A stretch of 35,519 nucleotides of DNA. Origin: UBA3871 sp041797745 (GTDB lineage Bacteria; Bacillota; Clostridia; Peptostreptococcales; Anaerovoracaceae). Of this stretch, positions 7,442 through 13,801 are shown one piece after another. The translations under genes and the position numbers were made by a program. The notes under the pieces are model-generated. The model was not told the origin of the DNA and made no database searches. It was given only the letters and a program-made list of their open reading frames with translations. Position 1 is the first letter of the stretch, and each line of letters starts with the position of its first letter. The DNA is taken from NCBI GenBank assembly GCA_041797745.1, contig JBHBZU010000032.1, forward strand, positions 1 through 35,519, in the 5' to 3' direction.

Positions 7442-8047
7442 ATGGTACTTGATAATAAATTAGGAATTACAAGTTCTGCCGACCTTGCCCGTGAAGAAGA
7501 ACGAATTAGCAAGAAAAAGGCGGTGGAGCTTTTTGAAAACGGTATTTTAGACAGGTTAGAAGCCGGAAAATTTTCTTCGCTCAAGGAAATTCATAAATAT
7601 TTATTTGATGAAATTTATGACTTTGCCGGAAAAATCAGAACGGTAAATCTTGCAAAGGGAAATTTTCGTTTTGCGGCGGTGATGTATTTGGAAGCAGCGC
7701 TGGAAAATATTGATAAAATGCCGCAATCAACTTATGATGAAATAGTAGAAAAGTATGTGGAAATGAATATTGCCCATCCTTTCCGCGAGGGCAACGGGCG
7801 CAGTATTCGCATTTGGTTGGATTTAATTTTTAAAACAGAACTTCAAAAAGTTGTTGACTGGAGCATGGTTGATAAAGAAGATTATCTTCTTGCCATGGAA
7901 CGCAGTCCTATTAAAGATACTGAAATCAAACATCTGCTGAAAAATGCTTTAACTGATGATATAAACAGTCGTGAAGTTTATATGAAAGGTATCGACCACA
8001 GCTATTACTATGAGGGATATACCACCTTTAAGGCGGAGGACTTGTAA
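7442..8047 (+). CDS. Fic-domain protein, class III (self-inhibited) AMP-transferase
   Basis: This 201-residue protein closely resembles the single-domain Neisseria meningitidis Fic protein, as I recall that sequence. Fic enzymes transfer AMP from ATP to a hydroxyl of a target; NmFic-type enzymes are reported to act on DNA gyrase. The catalytic motif is complete: H112-PFREGNGR120-xxR123. Residues 187-192 read SYYYEG, matching the class III inhibitory motif [S/T]xxxE[G/N] in the C-terminal helix, so no separate antitoxin is needed and none is adjacent. The start is ATG 7442, with GGAGGG 4 bases upstream; an in-frame TTG at 7430 overlaps that site and is less likely. The gene lies between duplicated tRNA-end repeats, suggesting horizontal acquisition. 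Confidence 0.92.
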   Translation: MVLDNKLGITSSADLAREEERISKKKAVELFENGILDRLEAGKFSSLKEIHKYLFDEIYDFAGKIRTVNLAKGNFRFAAVMYLEAALENIDKMPQSTYDEIVEKYVEMNIAHPFREGNGRSIRIWLDLIFKTELQKVVDWSMVDKEDYLLAMERSPIKDTEIKHLLKNALTDDINSREVYMKGIDHSYYYEGYTTFKAEDL

Positions 8048-8142
8048 CCTTATTATTTTTAATATGCTTTTCTTAAGCGCGATTTTAGATTTTGTCAAAG
8101 GACTCGGGGCAGTAGGACTTGTGCAAAAAGAGGCTTATATGA

Positions 8143-8203
8143 CAAAAAGACATCAAAATCCCTTTTCGCACAAAAAACGACTCATCAGGTATGAGTCGTT
8201 TTT
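8143..8203 (+). repeat. Direct repeat, copy 3 (degenerate tRNA-end plus terminator)
   Basis: Bases 8145-8165 match 7155-7175 exactly (21 bp). A degenerate CGCAC and a third version of the same CGACTCATC terminator stem follow. Copies 2 and 3 bracket the fic gene as direct repeats about 1 kb apart. The remaining bases of 8048-8393 hold only the terminator and the gene remnant listed separately. Confidence 0.7.
8173..8203. terminator. Bidirectional terminator between fic and the trkA-trkH operon
   Basis: A perfect 13-bp stem (8173-8185 with 8191-8203, core ACGACTCAT/ATGAGTCGT) has a 5-base loop. It is flanked by A-runs on the left and T-runs on the right, so it can serve both convergent strands. 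Confidence 0.88.
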
Positions 8204-8211
8204 ATATCATC

Positions 8212-8390
8212 TCAATTTAATACTTTACTTAAATACTTTGCAGAATAAGCATTTCCATATTTTTCTAAAACTTGGATATGCCCGTATTTATCATATTTGT
8301 ATTCTGTTTATTTTCTTTATCTACTCCGGCAAGCTGCGACCCCTTATATAAAATTTCGGCGGTCATATCATCAGCATGAAAACAGACAGG
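8212..8390 (-). pseudogene. Decayed gene remnant, unidentified
   Basis: Just downstream of trkH on the same strand, two overlapping frames read like pieces of one protein. The first runs from MTAEILYKGSQLAG to DKENKQ. The second, in another frame, starts TEYKYDKYGHIQVLEKYG and ends SAKYLSKVLN before TGA at 8212. Joining them requires a frameshift near 8290-8300. No start with a ribosome site is present, so only the C-terminal end of a former gene seems to survive. The family is not recognised. It may be debris from the same insertion that brought fic. Confidence is limited because both pieces are short. Confidence 0.35.
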
Positions 8391-8393
8391 GCT

Positions 8394-9830
8394 TTATCTG
8401 CTCCTTTTAAGAGGAACAAAGAACAGCAATATTGGGTAAATTTCCAAACGTCCTAAAAGCATTGCCATGGAAAGAACCACTTTGGAAAAATCGGAATAAG
8501 CTGTATATGAGCCTGTTGGGCCGACCACCGCAAAGCCCGGTCCTACGTTATTTACGCAGGAGATAGTAGCTGTAAGGTTAGTTTCCAATCCGAAGTTTTC
8601 AAAACTGATTAGCAGGAAAGTAGCCACGGTAATCATAAGATAAACCAGGAAGTAAGCTACAATATCGTGAGTTGCCGTTGCATCCAGCTGTTTTCCGTTT
8701 AGCTTTACTATCTTGATGACCCTCGGTCTGAAAACCCTTTGCAGTTCATTGCGTATCAGCTGAACTAAAACCGTAATTCTTGAAACCTTTAATCCGCCGG
8801 CTGTGGAACCCATACAACCTCCGCAGAACATCAATACGAAAAGTATTGCCTTTGAAAGACTTGGCCATAGATTGAAGTCGGCGGTTGCGTAGCCTGTAGT
8901 TGTAACAACTGACGATACTTGAAAAGCGGAGAGCCTAACGGAATCAAGAAGATTGTCACATACAGGATAGATATTAATAGCGATGGCGGTGATTCCTGTT
9001 AAAATAATGCCCAAATAAAGCCAAAGCTCATTGGAAGCCTTGATGATATCAAATCTTTTTATCAGCAGGGCATAGTATAGGTTCAGATTGACACCGAAAA
9101 TGACCATGAATATGGCAATTACCCACTGGCAGTAAGAACTGTAAGAGGCAATGCTGTCGGCTTTGATACCGAAACCTCCGGTGCCTGCCGTGCCAAGAGC
9201 ATGGACTATGCTGTCAAAGAGCGGCATTCCGCCAAAATAAAGCAACAATATTTCAATAACTGTAAGTCCTATATAGATTTCGTAAAGAATCATGGAAGAA
9301 GCCTTTGCACGAGGAGCCAATTTAGAAATATTGTGCCCCGGAACTTCGGCTTTGATGGTATTAATGGATTTATCACTGCTTTGATTAATTATAGCGGTAA
9401 CAAATACCAAAATACCTAAACCTCCGATGAAGTGAGTAAAGCTGCGCCAAAGCAGGCTGCTGTGGCAAAGAGATTCAACATCTGTAAGGATGGAAGCTCC
9501 TGTGGTTGTAAAACCGCTGATGGTTTCGAAGAGAGCGTCTACGTAAGAGGGAATTTCTCCACTTATTACGAAAGGCATAGCGCCGATGGCTGATATTACG
9601 AACCAAGAAAGACATGCTATAGTGAAGCCCTCACGAACGTAAATGATACCTTTGTTCCCGCGATAAGGAATTTGCATGAGCAGGCTGGCTGTAAATGCAG
9701 TTAAAGCAGGCAGACCGTAAGCCGCCCAATAATCTCCATAGTAAAAAGACAGGAAATACGGAATCAGCAGCATGACTCCCTCGCAAAATAGAACTTTTCC
9801 TATTATGGAGAAAATCATTTTGTAGTTCAT
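8394..9830 (-). CDS. trkH: TrkH-family potassium uptake protein (channel subunit)
   Basis: This 478-residue polytopic membrane protein is the ion-conducting subunit of a Trk/Ktr potassium transporter. The four pore-loop signatures of the SKT superfamily are present in order: GFTTTGAS, GTAGTGGFGI, VVTTTGYATADF, and NNVGPGFAVVGP near the C-terminus. Each has the glycine expected in the selectivity filter. Length matches TrkH (about 480) rather than the shorter KtrB. It overlaps trkA by four bases (ATGA), so translation is probably coupled. The bidirectional terminator at 8173-8203 lies about 190 bases downstream. Confidence 0.95.
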   Translation of the reverse strand: MNYKMIFSIIGKVLFCEGVMLLIPYFLSFYYGDYWAAYGLPALTAFTASLLMQIPYRGNKGIIYVREGFTIACLSWFVISAIGAMPFVISGEIPSYVDALFETISGFTTTGASILTDVESLCHSSLLWRSFTHFIGGLGILVFVTAIINQSSDKSINTIKAEVPGHNISKLAPRAKASSMILYEIYIGLTVIEILLLYFGGMPLFDSIVHALGTAGTGGFGIKADSIASYSSYCQWVIAIFMVIFGVNLNLYYALLIKRFDIIKASNELWLYLGIILTGITAIAINIYPVCDNLLDSVRLSAFQVSSVVTTTGYATADFNLWPSLSKAILFVLMFCGGCMGSTAGGLKVSRITVLVQLIRNELQRVFRPRVIKIVKLNGKQLDATATHDIVAYFLVYLMITVATFLLISFENFGLETNLTATISCVNNVGPGFAVVGPTGSYTAYSDFSKVVLSMAMLLGRLEIYPILLFFVPLKRSR

Positions 9831-10909
9831 ACCTTATGCCCTCCTTTAATTTGGTCATTTGACTCGCAAGGCTTATTTGCGTTGCATGAGTTTTGGTCAT
9901 TCGCCTCACAAGGCTTATTTGAGTTGCAGGGGCTGCTTAAAGGCTTTGAGCCCTTTGACTCGCTTAACTCTTCCATTTCAGCCGCTTGCATTTCTTCAGC
10001 CGAGGTTTCAGCTTCGTAATTTTCTAAACCTAAATTCAGTTCGTCTGCATAGTCAATAATTACGGATGAGGTAATATCCTTTGGTGAAACGATGTAATCC
10101 AGACTAAGCTGACCGCAGAGGTCGTTATAACTGTATCTGTTAATCTTTGTAACTACACGTTTAACTCCGCAGCCTTTAGCAAATATGCTTGCCAAAAGAT
10201 TTTCCTCATCAATTCCCGTAATTGCAACAAAGGCGTCGGAGATGTCAAGACCCTCTTCAAGAAGAAGAGCGTGCTGAGTACCGTCACCTTGAATAACAAT
10301 GGCTGAATTTGGAAGTGCGGCGCAGAGCTTTTCACCCTTTGCGGTATTTTGCTCGATGATTTTCACATGACAGCCCAAATCTAAAAGCATTTTAGCAAGA
10401 TAGTATGAAATTCTGCTTGCACCTATGATTATAATATCCTTTAGCTTTACCGGAACCATTTTTTTCATGCTTATGTAAGAAGAATTTTCTACATAGATAG
10501 GCTTGGTTAGCATTTGATAGATTTGCTCGGCTGTAAGATAGTCGGGGTTAATGACCAGGTCTATATTATACAATGACTTTACAAAATCAATATCCGATTG
10601 TCTATATATTTCTTCACGAATATGGGCTACCGTATGCTTTGCACCTAAAAGCTTGGCAAAGTAGCAGGAAAGAATATTCACATCATCGGAGTTGGAAGAC
10701 GCAATCAATAACTCTGTATCTTTCATGCCGATATGTTCAAGCAATTCATGATCCGTTCCATTGCCGCAAACAGTTGTAATATTGGCGTTGTCTTTAAAAA
10801 CATCCAACTTATAACTCTTTTTTTCGACAATGAAAACCTTGTATTTTTTTGAAAGACTTTGGGCTAAGGTTCTACCTGTTTTCCCACATCCTATAATTAC
10901 AATTTTCAT
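9827..10909 (-). CDS. trkA: TrkA-like potassium channel gating subunit, abbreviated, lacking both RCK_C domains
   Basis: This 360-residue cytosolic regulator has two Rossmann (RCK_N) units. The first (1-135) opens KIVIIGCGKTG with an intact GxGxxG. The second (156-290) opens IIIIGASRIS, where the usual glycines are partly lost. A normal two-unit TrkA is about 450 residues, with an RCK_C domain after each Rossmann fold. Here only about 20 residues link the two folds, and the C-terminus is replaced by an acidic, Cys/Asn-rich tail with a 14-residue repeat (NKPCEANDQ, then NKPCESNDQ). The start is ATG 10909, with GAGGTG 6 bases upstream, preferred over a GTG 9 bases earlier that is part of the ribosome site. 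It is first in the trkA-trkH operon. Confidence 0.88.
   Translation of the reverse strand: MKIVIIGCGKTGRTLAQSLSKKYKVFIVEKKSYKLDVFKDNANITTVCGNGTDHELLEHIGMKDTELLIASSNSDDVNILSCYFAKLLGAKHTVAHIREEIYRQSDIDFVKSLYNIDLVINPDYLTAEQIYQMLTKPIYVENSSYISMKKMVPVKLKDIIIIGASRISYYLAKMLLDLGCHVKIIEQNTAKGEKLCAALPNSAIVIQGDGTQHALLLEEGLDISDAFVAITGIDEENLLASIFAKGCGVKRVVTKINRYSYNDLCGQLSLDYIVSPKDITSSVIIDYADELNLGLENYEAETSAEEMQAAEMEELSESKGSKPLSSPCNSNKPCEANDQNSCNANKPCESNDQIKGGHKV
9851..9928 (-). repeat. 42-bp period tandem repeat encoding the TrkA tail
   Basis: Two 36-bp units (9851-9886 and 9893-9928) differ at about four positions and are offset by 42 bases, so the frame is kept and a 14-residue repeat is encoded. A weaker third unit may lie at 9930-9970. 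Copy number could vary between strains. Confidence 0.8.
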
Positions 10910-10931
10910 AAATATCACCTCTGATAATACT

Positions 10932-10960
10932 ACTATAACATGAGAAGCATAATAATTGAA
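10932..10960 (-). promoter_or_regulatory. Promoter of trkA-trkH
   Basis: On the minus strand TTCAAT (10960-10955) and TATAGT (10937-10932) are 17 bases apart. The poor -35 abuts the phased repeat boxes at 10960-10999, as expected for an activator-dependent promoter. Confidence 0.5.
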
Positions 10961-10999
10961 TTAAGGCTTTCATTTTTACATTAAGATTGCATTAAGATT
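10960..10999. promoter_or_regulatory. Candidate response-regulator operator with 11-bp phased repeats
   Basis: The sequence CATTAAGATT occurs at 10979-10988 and again at 10990-10999, 11 bp apart, with another ATTAAG at 10960-10965. TTAAGA-N5-TTAAGA has the one-turn direct-repeat geometry used by OmpR/PhoB-class regulators. It lies between trkA and the KdpD/KdpE-like genes, so the KdpE-like protein is the obvious candidate ligand. That link is inference. Confidence 0.5.
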
Positions 11000-11021
11000 T
11001 CTATTTATATGCACAAGAAAG

Positions 11022-11050
11022 TTTACCGCTGAAAACCGCTGTGCTATACT
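11022..11050 (+). promoter_or_regulatory. Promoter of the kdpD-like gene, apparently giving a leaderless mRNA
   Basis: TTTACC (11022-11027) and TATACT (11045-11050) have 17-base spacing. The expected start point, six or seven bases past the -10, falls on the A of the ATG at 11057. Confidence 0.55.
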
Positions 11051-11056
11051 TGATTT

Positions 11057-12589
11057 ATGAAAGATAATAATAAACCTTTAGCCGTGAGAGACTGTTTTAT
11101 CATGTTAGTCTTGCTCTCACTGGCTACAATAATCGGAAATGTTTTTATACAACTGAATTTTTCAACCACCAATGTAATTTTGGTGTATATGCTGGCTGTT
11201 CTTTTGACTGCCATTAGAACTAAAGGGCGGATTCTGTGTCTTATCAGTTCCCTGCTTTCAGTGCTGCTTTTTAACTTCTTCTTTACGGAACCATATTATT
11301 CCCTGATGGCAAATCCCAACCACATTGCAACCTTTATTATGATGTTTGTGGCTGCCATTTGCATATCTATACTTACAGAGGGATTGAAGAGGCAAGCCAA
11401 GCTAACAGAGGAAAAGGCATACAAGACGGAGATACTTCTTCAAACCAACCGCAAGCTTCAGCAGAGTCTGAACGACAGAATGATGATTAATGTTGCCGCT
11501 CGCCAGCTGGTTAAGCTGCTGGACAGGGATATCATGGTTTATCCGGTTTACGAGGGTGAACCTGAGGAACCTATGCTTTTTCCTAAAAGCGCGTCGGTAC
11601 CTTTCAGCCTTTCCGACAGTCAGGAGGAACGGGAAATCGCTCGGTGGGTTATAAAGAACAACCGCATGGCAGGAGGCATTTCAGGCTTCTACCCTCAAGC
11701 CCAAGGCTTGTATATGGCAGTTAGAGGCTCGGAGAAAGTCATGGCGGTTATTTGCCTCGGCATGACGGAAGAAGAACTCAATTACAACAATGAGAAGACC
11801 TTGGTGCTGGCTATAATAGACGAGTGCGGCATTATGCTGGAAAATGCCAGCATTGCCAAGGAGAAAGTGGAGGCTGAGGAAAGAGCAAGGAGTGAGCAGC
11901 TAAAGTCAAATGTGCTTCGCTCCATATCTCATGACCTGCGAACTCCTCTTACGGGAATTTTCGGAAATGCCAACCTCTTAAATGAAAGGGCTGACGAGCT
12001 TACACCTGAACAGCGAAAAAATATATACGAAAACATAGGCGATGACGCGGAGTGGCTCATTAATCTTGTTGAAAATCTGCTCTCTATTACTAAAATGGGT
12101 AGCGGTTCTGTGCTTAGCATAGAATCGGAATTGGTTTCGGATGTGGTTGAAGAGGCATTGAAACACATTGACAGGCGGAGCAAAAAATACCTGATTGAAA
12201 CCCAAATTGCAGAGGAAATGCTTATGGCACAGATGGATGCAAGACTTATGGTTCAAGTAATTATTAATATAGTAAACAATGCAATAAAATATACTCCTGA
12301 GGGCTCCAAAATCACCATTGAAGAATTTAAGGAAAAGGATTTTGCGGTAATAAGAATTTCCGATAACGGTTCGGGAATCAGTGAGGACGCTTTGGATAAA
12401 ATTTTCGATATGTTCTATATTGAATGTAATTCCAAAGGGGATTCCAGACGGGGTCTCGGGCTGGGGCTTTATTTATGCAAGAACATAGTAGAATCCCACG
12501 GGGGCACTATTCGCGCCTACAACGGAAACCCGAAAGGCGCAGTTTTTGAATTTACATTGCCGATAGCAGAGGTAACTTTACATGAATAA
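11057..12589 (+). CDS. KdpD-like sensor histidine kinase lacking the N-terminal KdpD/Usp module
   Basis: This 510-residue membrane kinase corresponds to the C-terminal half of KdpD. Four closely packed membrane helices (about 13-32, 38-54, 58-75, 88-107) form a DUF4118 region, with NFFFTEPYYS as a typical KdpD stretch. A GAF-like linker, a HisKA domain with phosphoacceptor H292 (SHDLRTPL) and a HATPase domain follow (N408 in the N box, DNGSGIS 436-442, GLGLGLYL 467-474). The cytosolic KdpD and universal-stress domains (about 370 residues in the full protein) are absent. No ribosome site precedes the ATG, and the promoter places the transcript start on it. It overlaps the regulator gene by 8 bases. 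No kdpFABC is nearby, so the adjacent trk genes are the likely target. Confidence 0.9.
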   Translation: MKDNNKPLAVRDCFIMLVLLSLATIIGNVFIQLNFSTTNVILVYMLAVLLTAIRTKGRILCLISSLLSVLLFNFFFTEPYYSLMANPNHIATFIMMFVAAICISILTEGLKRQAKLTEEKAYKTEILLQTNRKLQQSLNDRMMINVAARQLVKLLDRDIMVYPVYEGEPEEPMLFPKSASVPFSLSDSQEEREIARWVIKNNRMAGGISGFYPQAQGLYMAVRGSEKVMAVICLGMTEEELNYNNEKTLVLAIIDECGIMLENASIAKEKVEAEERARSEQLKSNVLRSISHDLRTPLTGIFGNANLLNERADELTPEQRKNIYENIGDDAEWLINLVENLLSITKMGSGSVLSIESELVSDVVEEALKHIDRRSKKYLIETQIAEEMLMAQMDARLMVQVIINIVNNAIKYTPEGSKITIEEFKEKDFAVIRISDNGSGISEDALDKIFDMFYIECNSKGDSRRGLGLGLYLCKNIVESHGGTIRAYNGNPKGAVFEFTLPIAEVTLHE

Positions 12590-13283
12590 ACCAAAAGTTT
12601 TAATAGTTGAAGACGATAATGCGGTAGCAAGGCTCATTGCTACCGCGCTGGATACTCAAAACTACGGGAATCACAGAGCAAAGAACGGAGCGGAGGCTGT
12701 TATGGAGTCTTTGTCTTATCAACCCGATGTGATTTTGCTTGATTTGGGACTGCCGGACGTCGATGGAGTTGAAATCATAAAAAAGGTGCGCACATGGAGC
12801 AATGTGCCGATTATTATTGTTTCTGCAAGAACAGACGACGCAGACAAGGTGGAAGCCTTGGACGCAGGGGCGGATGACTATCTTACGAAACCATTTTCGG
12901 TGGATGAGCTGCTGGCACGCTTAAGGGTAGCCCTCAGGCGAGTTCGTGCAGACAGGGAAAGGGTGGGGGAAGAGTCCAGCATATACGACAATGGAAGTTT
13001 GAAAATTGACTATGCTGCTTGCATTGTCAGCGTGAAAGGCGAAGAAATCCATTTGACACCTACAGAATACAAGCTTTTAGTGCTTCTTTCCCATAACACA
13101 GGAAAAGTTCTGACACACAATTTTATATTAAAAGAAGTTTGGGGAAGCACACAACAGTCGGATGTAGCGTCCTTAAGAGTAATTATGACAACTTTGCGAA
13201 AGAAGCTGGAGGCAGGCGAAAAAGGGACAGAGTACATCCAAACTCATATCGGCATTGGATACAGGCTGGTAAAACAGGGATAA
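12582..13283 (+). CDS. KdpE-like response regulator (OmpR/PhoB class)
   Basis: This 233-residue cytosolic DNA-binding regulator has a receiver domain with acidic pocket E10-D11-D12, phosphoacceptor D54 (LLDLGLPD) and K103 (LTKPF). A winged-helix effector domain follows from about residue 130, with the family motifs LTPTEYKLL and VLRVIMTTLRKKLE-like (here SLRVIMTTLRKKLE) then IGIGYRL. The start overlaps the end of the kinase gene, so the two are co-translated. The partner is the KdpD-like kinase, and the probable operator is the phased repeat upstream of trkA. The exact signal (potassium, turgor or other) cannot be read from the sequence. Confidence 0.93.
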   Translation: MNKPKVLIVEDDNAVARLIATALDTQNYGNHRAKNGAEAVMESLSYQPDVILLDLGLPDVDGVEIIKKVRTWSNVPIIIVSARTDDADKVEALDAGADDYLTKPFSVDELLARLRVALRRVRADRERVGEESSIYDNGSLKIDYAACIVSVKGEEIHLTPTEYKLLVLLSHNTGKVLTHNFILKEVWGSTQQSDVASLRVIMTTLRKKLEAGEKGTEYIQTHIGIGYRLVKQG

Positions 13284-13388
13284 AAGAAATAGAAGTTAAC
13301 CCATAAAATCTCATAAAATGAGAATATCGGATTAATATATTATGAATAACCGCAAACGCGTGAAAAATTTGCAAAATTCAAAATTTAC

Positions 13389-13416
13389 TAGACACATAGC
13401 GAAAAAGGGCTATAAT
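13389..13416 (+). promoter_or_regulatory. Promoter of the V-ATPase operon
   Basis: TAGACA (13389-13394) and TATAAT (13411-13416) are 16 bases apart. The leader to the first start codon is about 67 bases. Confidence 0.6.
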
Positions 13417-13489
13417 ATAGTATAAGGGTGGGAATTTGTATTTTTACACCGCTTGAAACAAGTTGTGAAACTAAGGGGGTGAATCAGTA

Positions 13490-13801
13490 TTGTTCACGGA
13501 AGAATTAAAACTAATCAACGAAGCCGAAGAACAGGCTGAAAAGCTGAAAAAAGAAGCCAAAGCAGAGGCAAAGAGCCTTGTGGATCAAGCTAATGCAGAG
13601 GCGCGAAAGCTCATATCGGAGGTCAAGGCCACGGCAAAGGAGCGTTATGACTCCTTGGTAAATCAGGGTCTTGCGTCAGCAAAGGGAAAGTACGATGTTG
13701 CTATTCATGAAGCTGAAAAGGAGGCTGTCCGAATGGCACAGCAGGCTCGTCAGTATCAAGACGAAGCCATTGCTTTTATTAAAGAAAGGGTGAGTAGTTA
13801 A
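13490..13801 (+). CDS. ntpF: V-type ATPase peripheral-stalk subunit G/H (NtpF)
   Basis: This 103-residue protein is almost entirely a charged Ala/Glu/Lys coiled coil with no hydrophobic segment, as expected for the stalk subunit that pairs with NtpE and ties the catalytic head to the membrane arm NtpI. The start is TTG at 13490, supported by AGGGGGTG 8 bases upstream; the nearby GTG is out of frame. The stop overlaps the next ATG (TAATG), so translation is coupled to ntpI. First gene of the operon; its position matches the E. hirae ntp order. Confidence 0.85.
   Translation: MFTEELKLINEAEEQAEKLKKEAKAEAKSLVDQANAEARKLISEVKATAKERYDSLVNQGLASAKGKYDVAIHEAEKEAVRMAQQARQYQDEAIAFIKERVSS

Noticed and set aside
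8010..8351. 113-residue frame downstream of fic
   Set aside because: It overlaps the fic end, crosses a 13-bp terminator hairpin and has no ribosome site.
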